Assembly: GCF_040954645.1 (NCBI RefSeq) | Contig: NC_092804.1 | Span: 93,194,862-93,258,861, forward strand | DNA length: 64,000 nt | From: Diabrotica undecimpunctata | Taxonomy: Eukaryota; Arthropoda; Insecta; Coleoptera; Chrysomelidae | Reading direction: 5' to 3' | In this document: positions 40,763 to 53,125 of the stretch, one piece after another | Layout of the letters: each line of letters begins with the position of its first letter | How positions within the stretch are numbered: position 1 is the first letter of the stretch | Notes under the pieces: generated by a model | Told to the model about the DNA's origin: nothing | The model's database searches: none | Seen by the model: only the letters and a program-made list of their open reading frames with translations | Program-made: the position numbers and the translations under genes

Positions 40763-42197
40763 ATGGGCAAGGACGTCGAAAAAAATAAGGTTACTATTAT
40801 TCAATGCAACCTCCAACACAAAAAGGTGGCAACGGCGACACTATGTCGCCGCCTGGATGTAACGGAGGATGCAATAGCACTAATCCAAGAACCTTGGATA
40901 AATAAGACCAAAATAACTGGTCTTAGCAGCCTAAACGGTCAAATTTTCAGTTTACCAAGCAATCAACAACCGAGAACAGCATTATATGTTCCCAGAAAAA
41001 TCAAAGCCTCCCCCATGGCGCAGTTTTGCACCTTAGATGTAAGTGCGGTTAAAGTGAAGTGCCCATGGGGAAAGGGCAAAAATAGAGAGTTGATACTAGC
41101 ATCAGTCTACCTACCCTCAGATGCAGTCACCCTACCACCAACAAGGGAAATGGAAGATCTGGTAGACCATTGTCTCAGTCAGAAGGTAGAACTTATTATC
41201 GGCTGCGATTCGAACTCTCACCACTTAGGCTGGGGCAGCAGAGACAACAACGCTCGAGGTAAGTCTCTTTATGACTATATTACTATAAAAGATTTGTATA
41301 TCTTAAATAAGGGCACCGAACCTACCTTTATTAATGTTCGTAGCCAAACAGTGATAGATATCACGCTGGCAACAGCTGAAATATCGAATAAAATTCAGAA
41401 CTGGCAGGTATCGGAGGATATTTCTATGTCTGACTACCGCTGGCTAACCTGTAATATTAGTCTGGAAAAAAGCCTTATCAAATCGCGCGACCATAGGAGG
41501 ACGGATGTAGAACTCTACAACCGACTTTAAGAAGATGCTCTGCGGAATGAAAAGGCTTCAACTCCAGGAACTAATACAGAATTGGAAAGGTATACGGTAT
41601 CTATCCAAAACAAAATAAGTTATGCTTATAAAAAATCCTGTCCAATAAGAATAGTCCAGGAAAGTCGCAAAACCAACTCTTGGTGGTGCACTGAATTGGA
41701 ACACCTTAGAAAGATAGCAAGAACAGCTTTTAATAGAGCGAAACGCACCAAACTCAAAGAGGATTGGGATTCTTATCAATCATATCTCCGAGAGTTTAAA
41801 AAAGTCTGCAGACAAAGACAAAGAGCTGCTTGGAAAACCTTCTGTGAGGAAATCGAAGATTTCCCGCAGGCTTCCAGGTTACAAAAAGCGCTCTCAAGGG
41901 ACCCACATCGGCATACTAACGAAGGAAGATGGGAACAAAACTTCCAACATTCGCGAAAGTGCTAAGGTCCTGATGAAAACACACTTTCCCGGTTCTAGTG
42001 TCTCAACAGCACCAAACCGGATGGAAGAAGCAACCATACCCTCAATAAACGACTGGCATCTCGCCAGAACAAATTAATGAGGAAAAGGTAAAATGGGCCA
42101 TATTGTGCTTCATCCCTTTCAAATCACCAGGGCCTGACGGCATATATTCAGCCCTACTACGGTGGGGACTGGATATCCGGCCTTCTGCCGCACCTCG
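40763..42197 (+). pseudogene. LINE ORF2 copy 2: endonuclease and linker, 3' truncated
   Basis: Starts MGKDVEKNKVTIIQCNLQHK with the APE N-terminal Asn motif. It contains IALIQEPWI (catalytic Glu), LASVYLPSDAVTLPPTR, ELIIGCDSNSHHLGWGS, VIDITLAT and SDYRWLTCNIS (active-site Ser-Asp, with Tyr in place of His). A stop at 41528 and a frame change near 41925 follow. The copy ends near 42197, just before the RT, where an RTE LINE begins. It is nearly identical in sequence to the minus-strand copy at 14216-17437, which reads SDHRW at the same place. Confidence 0.88.
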
Positions 42198-42284
42198 TGT
42201 GGTAGAGAAACGGCCATGAACCCCCGTAAAATGAGAAACGATGAAGACGCAAGGCCCTCAGTTTCCGGCAGTCCCTTGAAACTA

Positions 42285-44100
42285 GGCTAAGAATATGGTT
42301 TATGGCAACATATAACACCAGAACATTGATGGAGGACAAAAAACTTGAGGAACTTGAAAACTAGCTGAAGCATATAAAATGGGATATACTTGGATTATCT
42401 GAAGTACGGCGAAAAGACGAAGAACAAATGATACTTTCGTCGGGAAATCTATTTCACTATAGAGGAGAATCTTCTAATGGTGGCGTCGGATTTATGATAA
42501 ATAAAAAACACACGAAGAATATACTTACAATTAAAAGCATAAGTGATAGAGTTATTTATATTATCTACAAAATAAACGAAAAAATTCGATTAAAGATCAT
42601 CTAGGTATACGCACCTACCAGTGACCACACATACGAAGAAGTTGAATGGTTCTACGATGACGTTAACACTGCGCTAGAAGAAGTAACCACCAACTATACC
42701 ATACTGATGGGGGATCTAAACGCAAAAGTAGGCCACAAGCAGGATGATTCGGAGTTTGTACTTGGACCTGCAACACAGACTAGATATCTTCTGAAACTCA
42801 GACTATATATCATGAACACCCATTTTAAAAAAAGCCCCCAAAGAAAGTGGACTTGGCAATCACCAAATGGCTTGAACAAGAACGAAATTGACTTTATCTT
42901 TACTAACAAAAAAGACGCTGTTCAAGACGTAACTGTATTAAATCAATTTTCAACCAGAAGTGACCAAAGAATGGTTAGAGCGAAGGTAGTCTTAAACGTA
43001 AAGAAGAAACGAAGAAATATAGTAACAAGGATTAAAAATGTTACGTTCACTTCGATTACTAACACAAGGGCATACCAGGAGGAAATAGATAGAAACCTTC
43101 AGAATAACGTGCAAGATAAAACCGATATTGAACAACTTAACGAAAGGTTGGTGGATGCTCTCCAGAACAACACTTCTCTTCTGAGGAAGGCACAGAACAA
43201 CTGTCAAGTTAAGCAAACAAGGAAACATGAAAAACTTACAGAAGGCACAAGGAACCTAATGCAAAAAAGAAGGGAAATGATAAGCACACAGTGAACATCG
43301 CAAAGCTGAGAAATTTAAATAAAACCATTTCAAAAGCTGTTAGGAAAGGCATAAGCCTTAAGGTTCTAAAACGAAAGTTGAAGACAGGAACCAGGAACAT
43401 TTATAAGCTAAAAAATAGACAAGAACATGCTGTATATGAACAACAAGAAATTATGAAAATTATCGAAGAGTACTATAGAACATTATATCGTCGAGATGCT
43501 GACATTCCAGAGGTGGAAATCCCAGCCATACAAAATCAAGGATCAGAGGAACTTCCAGATATAACCGAAGAGGAAATCGAATCAGCATTGAAAGGTATGA
43601 AGAACAGCAAATCACCTGGAGAAGATGGTATTGTAAGTGAAATGCTTAAATTAGGAGGCGAATGCGTCATAAAAGCTTTAAAAACCCTTTATAATGCATG
43701 CCTCTTTGAAGAAGTTACACCAGAAAAATGGAATTGTGCCTTTATGATAATATTGAACAAAAAAGGAGATGTAACAGAAATTGGAAACTACACACTAATA
43801 AAACTAATAAAATCCTTAATAGAGAAAGTTACAGAATATAACAAGCCATTGATATTATTATTTAAACTGGGTGGGGCATGTTGCCAGATTAAAATATGGA
43901 AGGTGGACAAAGAAAATTCTGGATTGGAGACCTAGACACGATGCTTATTGTAATCGAGGACGTCATCCAACAAGATGGTCAGATGACATCAAGCGCATTC
44001 AGCACAAGTGGATTCAGGATGCTCAAGATATAATGCATTGGAATTATTTACGGGAGGCCTATGTCCGAGAAGTAATATCCTTTTTAACTTTTCTATATTA
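42285..44100 (+). pseudogene. RTE-like LINE with internal deletion of the RT core
   Basis: The 5' codons around 42295-42700 are broken by stops but still read RIWFMATYNTRTLMEDKKL and DILGLSEVRRKDEEQ. Then the open part (42707-43294) has MGDLNAKVG, NEIDFIFTNKK and SDQRMVRAKVV, an APE endonuclease. A second open part (43291-43870) has MKNSKSPGEDGIVSEMLKLG and NKKGDVTEIGNY and stops at KPLILLF. The next codons are already the C-terminal MGHVARLKYGRWTKKILDWR and GRHPTRWSDDIKR. The whole catalytic palm is therefore missing. Confidence 0.85.
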
Positions 44101-44164
44101 TAATTTTCTTTTTTTTTCTTCAATACAACTTATTATTCCTAATATTTGACTTGAAACTGATAAA

Positions 44165-46615
44165 ATGTCAATTGCAATGCTACGTAGGAAACGGTCAGCA
44201 ATCAAAACAAAATTAACAAATTATTTAGATAAAATAAAAGTTTTGGACGAGCAGAATCTTCCAGTAGTGGAGATAGAAATACGTCTTTTTAAGATGAATA
44301 ACTTACTAGAAATGTTTGAAAATATTGAAGATGAAATCGACTGTCTGGAAGACTCTGCGTCTGAAGATTATATTAGTTCAAGGGTAGAGTTTGAAAATAG
44401 TTTTTATTCTGCAGTAGCATTAGCAAAAGTACCAAAAAATCTGTTATTGATAAATCATCTGAAATGTCTAATAATTCAAGTCAAAATTGTTCAAATAATG
44501 GTAACCATATCAACATTAAATTACCTACAATAGAGTTGCTTAAATTCTCAGGTAACTTTGAAAACTGGCTAGATTTTCATGACTCGTTTGAGTCTCTAAT
44601 TATTAATAATAGTAGTTTAAGTCAAATTCAAAAATTTTACTATTTAAAATCTGCCATTTCTGGCAATGCAGCAAAGGTTATTAGCTCGTTGCCACTTTCT
44701 TTTACAAATTTTAATCTTGCATGGCAGCTTATATGTGAAAGATATGCAAATCAAGATCTTTTAATCTACAGCCATGTAAAGGCAATATTCAACTTGCCAA
44801 CAGTGAATAAAGAGAACTCATTTTATTTAAGAATATTGATAGATAATATCTCAAGCAATTTAAGTTTTTTAAAATTTCTTGGTGAGCCCACTGAATACTG
44901 GGGCACACGTTTAAACTATATAGTATGCAGTAAGTTGGATCCTATTTCTGAACGTGAGTGGGACTCAGTTAAGCCTCAACAGCATACATTTGATCAACTC
45001 TTAGAGTTTTTAAAGAAAAGAGCTGACATATTAGATAATAGAGCATTTAAACTCAATGAAAACGAGAAGTCACATAAAAAACCTAGAAAAATTATTAATA
45101 ATAGAAGTGCAAAATCATTTGTTTCAACTGAATATGTATGTCAATTCTGTCAAAACTCACACAAAATTTCAAATTGTCCAGAGTTTCTTAATTTATCTGT
45201 AAAGCAAAGAACCGATGAGGCAAAAAGTCATAAATTATGTTTGAACTGTTTACATCTTTGGCATATAAATAAAAACTGTAAATACGGAAAATGTCAAAAA
45301 TGTGGTATGAAGCATCATACACTATTTCATATTAGGTTTTCTGGTTCTTCACATGCTTCAAGGGTACCTTCAAATCCACGGGCAATGCCAGTTCTTCGAA
45401 AAACTAAATTTGGCTGGATCATTTCAGGTCCATTGCCAATTTTTCATACAAATAATATTAATTGTAATTTTTCTCAAAATGTGGAGTCACAGGAACATTC
45501 TCGATTTTGGGAAATAGAGGAGTGTTCTACTTCAAGGCCTATATTGTCAGAGGAAGAACAGCTGTGTGAACAGCACTTCATCTCAACATCCAAAAGAAAT
45601 TCCAATGGCAGATTCATAGTTTATATTCCTCTTAAAGAATCTCCGAACAAATTAGGTGACTCCAGTCAATCTGCTTCTAAACGGTTTTATAGTATAGAAA
45701 GAAGGTTTTAGAACAAGTCCTCTCTTAAATCAGCTTATGCAAATTTCATTCAAGAATATCTACTATCAAAATATCCTTTAATTTTTTCTTCAATTATATC
45801 TTACTTTCTGCCACACCATGCAGTTCTAAAGGAATATAGTTTGACTACTAAGTGTCGTCTTTACGAGTCTTCCAATTCTTCTACTGGATTATCATTAAAT
45901 TATCTTCAAATAGTTGGCCCTAATGTACAAAGCGACTTATTTTCAATACTTGTTTGCTTCAGGCAGCATTCATTTCTAGTTTCTGCGGACATAGTCAAAA
46001 TGTACCGACAAGTTCTCATTGCTCCTGAACAGCGAAACCTCCAACAGATCTTATGGCGATTCGATCAATCAGAAGATTTATGTAAATATCAGCTAAATAC
46101 AGTTACACAAGGTACTACAGCTGCTTCATTTCTTTCTACTAGATGTCTTCTGCAACTTTCAATAGAATCTGCCAGAATTTCCTGAAGCATCGAAGATAAT
46201 ATCTTCAGATTTCTATGTAGATGATCTTCTGAAGAATCAGACAGTATCTGATTCTTCTTCGTATCTCTCACGTTTATGCTCCGAAATTACTACCATTTTT
46301 GATCGTGGTTATTTTCCACTTCGTAAATGGGTTTCTAATAATCCTAATATCATCGATAGTATTAATTCTTCTTCTATCTCTTCTACTGATTCTTCTTCGC
46401 ATTGGAGAGATAACCAAAACGTTAGGTATTCTATGGTGTTACGAGTCAGATACCCTTATGTATCATACAAATGAACCCACATCTAATTTGGTAACTAAAC
46501 TTTCAATCCTTTCTTCAATTGCACAAATCTACGATCCTTTGGGTCTTCCTACACCTTGTGTAATAAAGGTAAAAATATTAATTAAAAAATTGTGCTTGGA
46601 GCAGAAATATTGTTG
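44165..46615 (+). pseudogene. BEL/Pao element relic: gag and reverse transcriptase
   Basis: The gag has an N-terminal helical MSIAMLRRKRSAIKTKLTNY segment. The DUF1759 region follows (LPTIELLKFSGNFENWLDFH, then IQKFYYLKSAISGNA) and then CQFCQNSHKISNCPEFL and LCLNCL knuckles. The protease is mostly deleted, leaving LRKTKFGWIISGPLP near 45400. RT blocks include HHAVLKEYS, SADIVKMYRQVLIAPEQRNL, TQGTTAASFLSTRCL, FYVDDLL in a shifted frame (about 46212-46232) and PLRKWVSNNP. There is a frame change near 44460, a stop at 45709 and frame breaks after 46180. RNase H and integrase are absent. Confidence 0.88.
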
Positions 46616-46814
46616 AATATTTAGTGACAATTTTATGACTTAATCAGGAGAAAACTGTAAATTTATTAAGATGAGATATTGACAAAAGTTAAATATTTCA
46701 TTACTTACAATATACTTAGAATATACTAATACTCTTATAGTTGTAAGTAATGAAGTATTATTTATGAATACAGAAAAAGTTCTTTGTTTAAAATTTATTC
46801 TGTTAAAAATTAGT

Positions 46815-47181
46815 AGTGCCAAAGTGTGGATATAAGCTTGCAGACGAGAAGATTTATTATTCAAAATGGATTCACTTTATAATGATTCTAGGATTTGTGA
46901 ACTGCATTTTGAAGATAATGTTATTGTAAAAGGAAATAAAAGAAAAACATTGGTGCATGACGCAGTACCTTCAATATTTCCATATAATACGACAAACACA
47001 ATTGACCATGGTGAAGATATCGAAGAACCACCAAAAAAGATTATCGTTTTAGGTTTGTGTACATTTAAGTTAAAAAATCACATTTTTTAAGAGAATATTA
47101 TTGTTTCTGGATCGACCCCACAATTAAAAGAAACAGACATATTAATTTCAAATGCTGAATGTCTACCTGCTGTTATTCAAG
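46815..47181 (+). other. THAP-type zinc-finger exon (partial)
   Basis: From about 46815 the strand reads VVPKCGYKLADEK in one frame, then in a second frame (46866-47090) SRICELHFEDN and HDAVPSIFP. CxxxHF and AVPSIF are the second zinc pair and closing motif of THAP DNA-binding domains; the first Cys pair is only hinted at by PKC. A further stretch ends ...CLPAVIQ at a GTAGGT donor (47182). It may be an exon of a host gene or of a P/Kolobok-type transposon. The frame change between the two halves suggests decay or an intron. Confidence 0.5.
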
Positions 47182-47339
47182 GTAGGTATATAATTTGACC
47201 TAATTGGAGTGGAAGTTAGATTGAGTTCAACTTAGTTACAAGAGGTTGTAATACCAGACAATAATTTATTGATTAATCTTGATAGTAAAAATCATTACAA
47301 TATTTTACAATTACTTTTTGGTAATAACCTCCAGACTGT
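47182..47339. other. Short AT-rich spacer
   Basis: Nothing recognisable between the THAP exon and the Penelope scrap. Confidence 0.4.
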
Positions 47340-47500
47340 AATGGATTCAATAATACTTTCACTTTCATGTGAAGTTATACGTACTAGAAGCGATCGGCTA
47401 GTCTGACCAATGTAACAGGAATTGCATTCAGAATAGGGTATCTGATAGACAACATTAGTGTGCTCTAATGGGCTTAATGGAGTTTTAGACTTAAGAATAA
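47340..47500 (-). pseudogene. Penelope-like GIY-YIG endonuclease scrap
   Basis: The minus strand reads VVYQIPYSECNSCYIGQTSR, the GIY-YIG signature with Tyr-x9-11-YIG and the following Arg. No RT is present beside it. It belongs to a Penelope-like family different from that at 22838-24400. Confidence 0.75.
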
Positions 47501-47534
47501 CTTTCCAACGGTTTTGGTAACTTTTTGAATAGTT

Positions 47535-47830
47535 TGTAACGTAATATTTTACCTACCACATAGGGTATTATTATAAGGGGTTGAAAATTGGGGACAGAAA
47601 TTATTGGGGCAGAGATAGGGCAAGCAAAATAAACGAAACTGTGCGAAAGGCACTCAGAGCTTATTTGTGGAGCTGGGTCGTGGATAAGTTGAATGGCAAG
47701 GGGTCGGATTTGGGCAACTACAAAAAATGAAACAAATGGGTGCTTACATGAATCTCCTGGAACAAATGGACAGACAAAACAACAGGAAGGACCTCTAGCA
47801 ATTTAAAATGGACGCCGCTTCGAGGTGCCA
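47535..47830. repeat. Dispersed repeat, copy B
   Basis: Shares ordered blocks with 5960-6260: 'cctaccaca', the ggg-rich patch, 'agatagggcaagcaaa', 'gtggagctgggtcgtg', 'gggcaactac' and 'ggacgccg'. Confidence 0.6.
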
Positions 47831-48699
47831 AATTATAACGATTACAACAACTAGTTGTAACTATTGAAATAATTATTAACAGTTACAAAAATACAGATGG
47901 CACAAAAAACCCTATATTATTAGTTACAGAGTTTTATACCAAAATAATAAAGAGAAAAAAAACTTACACATGTCCTATCTTTTTACAAAATCCGTTTCTA
48001 CAAAACTTACAAATGTTACTGGGCTATAAACTGTGGCAAATAAAAAATTATTACAAGTAAAGAACTATCTTTTTAAATGATGAATTGGAAAAGATATCTG
48101 TTGATGATGGATATCGGGTAAGAGTTACTAATGAGAATGGATTTGAGTAAATCCAAAGATTCCCTCTTGTACTGCGTATGGGTCAACATGTCGTCACCTG
48201 AGAATTATGTTGAACCAAGTCTACTTTTTTGAAGATGTGAGTTTCCATCACAACACAGTTTAGGTATTAAAATGTACCACGTCCAGCTCTCAGATGTAAC
48301 CAATGAAGTTCTTTCATTGACAATATCGAACAATTATATTAAACCAAGTCCCAAAGTGTACTACTTTTGAGAATTATTCTGTATCAAGTCCACAGCCAAT
48401 GATAAAGAGCTATTTTAACACGTATCATAGGACATGGTACACAAAAATAATAATAATAATCGAATATTGCATTCCAGCATGATTCCAACGATAGTTATTT
48501 TAATCTACATTTTAAAGGTGTTTAAAGGTATTAAAAATTGTGAAAAACAGTTCTTAATATGAATCCATCACAGTTGATGTAAGTATAATGATTAAATAGT
48601 AGTTGTTAGTGTTTGTGGGGAATTAAACAAACAATCTTCATAATTTAAATGGTTGCAATAAACAATCAAAACAATTTAAAGGTACAGGTAAAACTAGGT
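47831..48699. other. AT-rich spacer, no gene seen
   Basis: No coding signal. The repeated phrase 'accaagtc' with 'gagaattat' (48200-48375) suggests short degenerate tandem repeats. Confidence 0.35.
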
Positions 48700-48944
48700 A
48701 AAACTTACCGCTTGGTCTAATTACCATGGTTTGCAGAACTTTATGAAAACAACGAACAAAACAAATTCAATATGATGGTTCACTGTCGGGTTACGTCTTT
48801 CCCTCTTAACGACTTAAGCTCTTGTGTCTTTAGCGAGATGTATTCCCGAGCCTCAGCGTAACTTATAGGGACCGTAGGAATACAGGGAGGACAAATGTAT
48901 TGATTAGTTCACACAACCATATTTGAATTTAAACATTCTCCCCC
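48700..48944 (-). repeat. Putative 3' LTR start of the minus-strand BEL/Pao element
   Basis: On the minus strand a purine tract AAAGGGGGAGAA (48945-48957) is followed by TGTTTAAATTC, the expected polypurine tract/LTR junction. The far LTR boundary was not defined. Confidence 0.5.
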
Positions 48945-50442
48945 TTTAAAGGCCATACGGTCTTTAAAAACAAAAAGAATTCTAAATACTATCATTAGTT
49001 AAAGAAGAAACAATAATTAATACAAACAATTCCTATATAAATGTTAAAAAAAATTCAAAACTAAAACTAAAATAAAAAAATTAAAATTAAAATGGTGGTT
49101 TCGTCGCGGTCATATTGATAAAAGCCGAACAAAACAAAATTAGTAAAAAAAACGTTGACGATCTAATCTTCATCTATCGGCAAGGGACAGATTCCCACCA
49201 GAGGCCGTTTTAAGGTTTCGGTGATCGTACGCACGGTAGCCACTCGAGCTACACCGTCTTTACCCTCATGTAATTCAACAAGACGCGCGAGAGGCCACTT
49301 ACACGGCGCCAAATTATCCTCCTTTAAAACAACTAAGGCACCGATTTTAGGTACAAAGGCAGAATCTAACCATTTGGACTTTTGTTGCAAGGTGTGCAGA
49401 TATTCCGCAAAAATCTCTGTGGATGCGTTGTAACAACTGCCATCTGGACAAACGATTGAAGGATACCTCCGAAAAATCAGGCACAGGAGAGGTCAAGGGT
49501 ACAAGAGTCAGGAAATGTCCTGGGGTCAAAGCATTGAGATCTTCAACATCATTCGTTAATGGGGTAAGAGGGCGTGAGTTTAAGACGGATTCAATAAAGT
49601 CAAAACGGTATAAAATTCTTCGTAGGTCGAAATTTGTGCCCCGATTATACGAGCAATATGTTCCTTTACAGAACGAATTCCGCGTTCATAAATACCGCCA
49701 AAATGTGGAGCAGCAGGAGGAGCAAATGAAAATTTAATATTTTCTTTATCGAGAGCGCTCTCCATGAAGCTACTAAGCTGTCAATAAGCACTATGAAAAT
49801 TAGTACCATTATCACAAAATACTTGCGATACTCGACCTCTCCAAGCGATAAAACGTTGTAAAGCGGCCAAAAAGGCTTCCGCGGTCAAACCACTAGCTAA
49901 TTCAAGATGTAAAGCCTTTGTAGCGCAACATACAAATAGACACAAATAGGCCTTTTGAGTTCTAACTCCCCTGTAACGAGACATGGTTATCGACAACGGT
50001 CCACCATAATCTAACCCACAAATCGAAAAAGGCTTAATGGCACCGAGATGAAATTTAGACAAATTACCCCTAGGGGGTTGTAAGTTTTTACGAGATTGTT
50101 TCCAACATCTAATACATTTGGACAATACCGAATTAAGGGCTTGTTTAGAAGACATTATCCAAAACCTTTGACTAACCAAAAACCGAGTACTCTTAAATCC
50201 AGCATGTAAATACTTCTCATGATAGTGACGAACTAGAAGAGTAGTAAGGCCTGTTTTTTTTTGGTAACAAAAATGGGTGTTTTGCTTCATACGATAACGA
50301 AAACTGAGATAGACGACCACCTACTCTTAAACACTGAGTACTATCATCTAAAAATACTCCCAACTTACGAAATGGTTTTGGAAAAGAGTTTGTTAATATT
50401 GTTCTGAAGCTATTTTCTTGTGGTATTTTAAAGTAATTACTA

Positions 50443-50900
50443 TTTAAATGGGAATAAGCCACAATTAAAGGTTAAAGTACGTTTATTGACGTTTCAATTT
50501 CCACTTCGGAAATCGTTCTCAAAATACAAACATTAGCAAATTAAACAAATTTTGTTTTTTTGTTACTTAGTGAAAAATTCTTCTAATAATTTAATTTTAT
50601 CTGACTCATCTATATTGACAATTCAGCTTTACTTATAAGTCGTCCCAGGAACGCAACTCAACAATATTGGCAATATTATTTTAAAGTCGTCTACTTTAAA
50701 ATGTATAACATATGTCTGAGTTGTCAATATAGATGAGTCAGATAAAATTAAATTATTAGAAGAATTTTTCACGAAGTAATAAAAAAAACAAAATTTGTTT
50801 AATTTACTAATGTTTGTATTTTGAGAACGATTTCCGAAGTGGTAATTGAAACGTCAATAAACGTACTTTAACCTTTAATTGTGGCTTATTCCCATTTAAA
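50443..50900. mobile_element. Hairpin MITE inside the BEL/Pao element
   Basis: Two arms of roughly 190-200 bases are inverted copies. The left begins TTTAAATGGGAATAAGCCAC and continues to about 50645; the right runs from about 50710 to 50900. The central spacer is about 60 bases. TA dinucleotides flank it (50441-50442, 50901-50902), consistent with a Tc1/mariner-mobilised MITE. It has no coding capacity and can form a near-perfect hairpin. Confidence 0.88.
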
Positions 50901-52459
50901 TAGAAAAGAGTTTGATTGAAAATGTTCTTCAAAATATTTTTCTTGTGTAAATCTGACAAGAATAATCAACGAGTCTTCTAATTATACGAAAGTCAAGGGT
51001 CCTGACCGTTTCGACCTTTTATAACGAGAGTTGTGCGCGAATCGCAACATAAAAGCCAAAATTCTTTGAATCGAGGTAAAAGACGATTTATTTTTCAGCA
51101 AACAAGACAAAAAATGTTCCTCACGAGTGGAAACAAATACTAAAGCTTTCTTTATCTCTTCCAAAGAGGATTTTTCCTGCAATGAGGGAGGAACCTTTGG
51201 AAAAATTAATTTTATTATTATTATTATTATTAATGTAATTAATAATATTATACAAAAACGAAGGACCTGTTAACCAGTCTAATTTTGATAGAAAAGCGGC
51301 CGGTAGCAGGCCTCGCGAAGGCGCATCGGCTGCATTATTTCGACATTCGATATAATGCCAAAAATAATTTTGACTATGGGACTGGATATACGACATGAGA
51401 TTTGCGACAAAAGTTTTGAATCTCGAGGAGGAACTTTTAATCCAGTGCAATACGATTTGAGAATGTAACCAAGCATACACATTTTGAAATATTATATGCT
51501 TCCACGACTCTAACAAAAACGACATAAGTTTTACCAAATGAACAGCAGCTAACAATTCTAATCGAGGTATAGTAATCTGTTTTATAGGAGCTACTTTCGA
51601 TTTGGCATACAGTAAATTAACTTGAACTAGGTAACGAGTATCAATACTACGAATATAAACGACACAAGCATATCCCTTTTCACTAGCATCGGCAAATCCA
51701 TGAAGCTCTAAGATGGGACATGAGGAAATATTCAAAAAACGAGGAATTTTGAACTATGAAATAAGAGATAATTCGCTCTTATATTGTTACCATACACGAA
51801 TTATTTCCGAAGGAGAGCGATCATCCCGTTTAAGACCGGTTGCCCAAAGTGTTGGATTAAATGTTTAATAAAAAAGGTAATAGGTGTTAAGTAACCACAA
51901 AGATCATAAATTTTGACCACATAACAAGGACAAAAACGATCTTTTGGTACAAGGGGCGTCTTGCAATTTGACTGAAAATTGAAAGACGTCGGACTGTGCA
52001 ATCCACTTCAAACCAAGGATTTTTAATGAAGGACCATTTGCTTCTGGATCAAAATTAATGGAATGAGGATTAATATGGGATTCAGGAAATTGCGTTCAAT
52101 TTGGGTTCATTAGAACACCATTTCCGTAACTCAAAGCCTCCTAACTTTAACAAAGCGACTAATTCGTCAACTAAAGTTTGTGCTTCTTCGAGAGTCGAAG
52201 CACCAAAAACAAAATCATCAATATTCGAAGCATGACGAATAAGCGGGACGGCTTTAGGAAAATAAGAGCCTTCGTCTAATGCTAATTGTTGGAGAGTTCT
52301 TAAAGCGAGATACGGCGAAGATACTATTCCAAAAGTAACGGTTAATAAACGATATTCCTGAATTTCCTCAAGGCTAGAAAATCTCCATAACACGCGTTGA
52401 TAATCAGGACCCTTAAGCTAGCGGGGACACATGAGCGGAATCCAATTTAACCTACGTAA

Positions 52460-53125
52460 TATTTTTTCACCCATTTTTCACTAATTTATTACCACCCTAA
52501 TAATTTTTCATCACCAAACCAACCTTAAGGGGAGCGATTCTGCTGGCTTAAGATTCAAGCTAGCAGAATTTAAAAAAGAAACTTTTTGTTGATGGCATAT
52601 TTTTCACCCATTTTTCACTAATTTATTACCACCCTAATAATCTTTCACCACCAAACCACCCTTAATGGGAGCGATTCTGCTGGCTTAAGGTTCAAGCTAG
52701 CAGAATAATAAAATAAAAAAACTTTTTGTTGATGGCATATTTTTTCACCAATTTTTCACTAATTTATTACCACCCTAATAATTTTTCACCATCAAACCCG
52801 CCTTAATGGGAGCGATTCTGCTGGCTTAAGGTTCAAGCTAGCAGAATTCAAAAAAAAAACTTTTTGTTGATGACATATTTTTTCACTCATTTTTCACTAA
52901 TTTTTTACCACCCTAATAATTTTTCACCACCAAACCACCCTTAATGGGAGCGGTTCTTCTGGCTTACGGTTCATGATAGCAGAATTAAAAAAAACTTTTT
53001 GTTGATTTTTCACCCATTTTTCACTAATTTATTACCACCCTAATATTGTTTCACCATCAAACCACCCTTAAGGGGAGCCATTCTGCTGGCTTGCGGTTCA
53101 AGCTAGCAAAATTAAAAAAACATAT
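52460..53125 (+). repeat. Left-arm tandem array of the foldback element (five units)
   Basis: Units start near 52460, 52598, 52738, 52877 and 53004. Each reads 'tttttcacccatttttcact', then 'ttattaccaccctaata', 'ggagcgattctgctggctta', 'ggttcaagctagcagaat' and 'aaactttttgttgatg'. Within each unit the CTGCTGGCTTAA and TTCAAGCTAGCAG words form a small inverted repeat. Beyond 53125 the units are strongly diverged. Confidence 0.9.

Noticed and set aside
47340..47500. GIY-YIG motif as a homing endonuclease or repair nuclease gene
   Set aside because: The C-x2-C-x-YIGQT form and the surrounding relic fit the Penelope endonuclease, and no start or complete frame exists.
52460..53125. Regularly spaced repeats that might look like a CRISPR array
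   Set aside because: Units are about 115-140 bases, similar throughout with no unique spacers, lie in a eukaryotic foldback arm and have inverted counterparts at 55866-56341.
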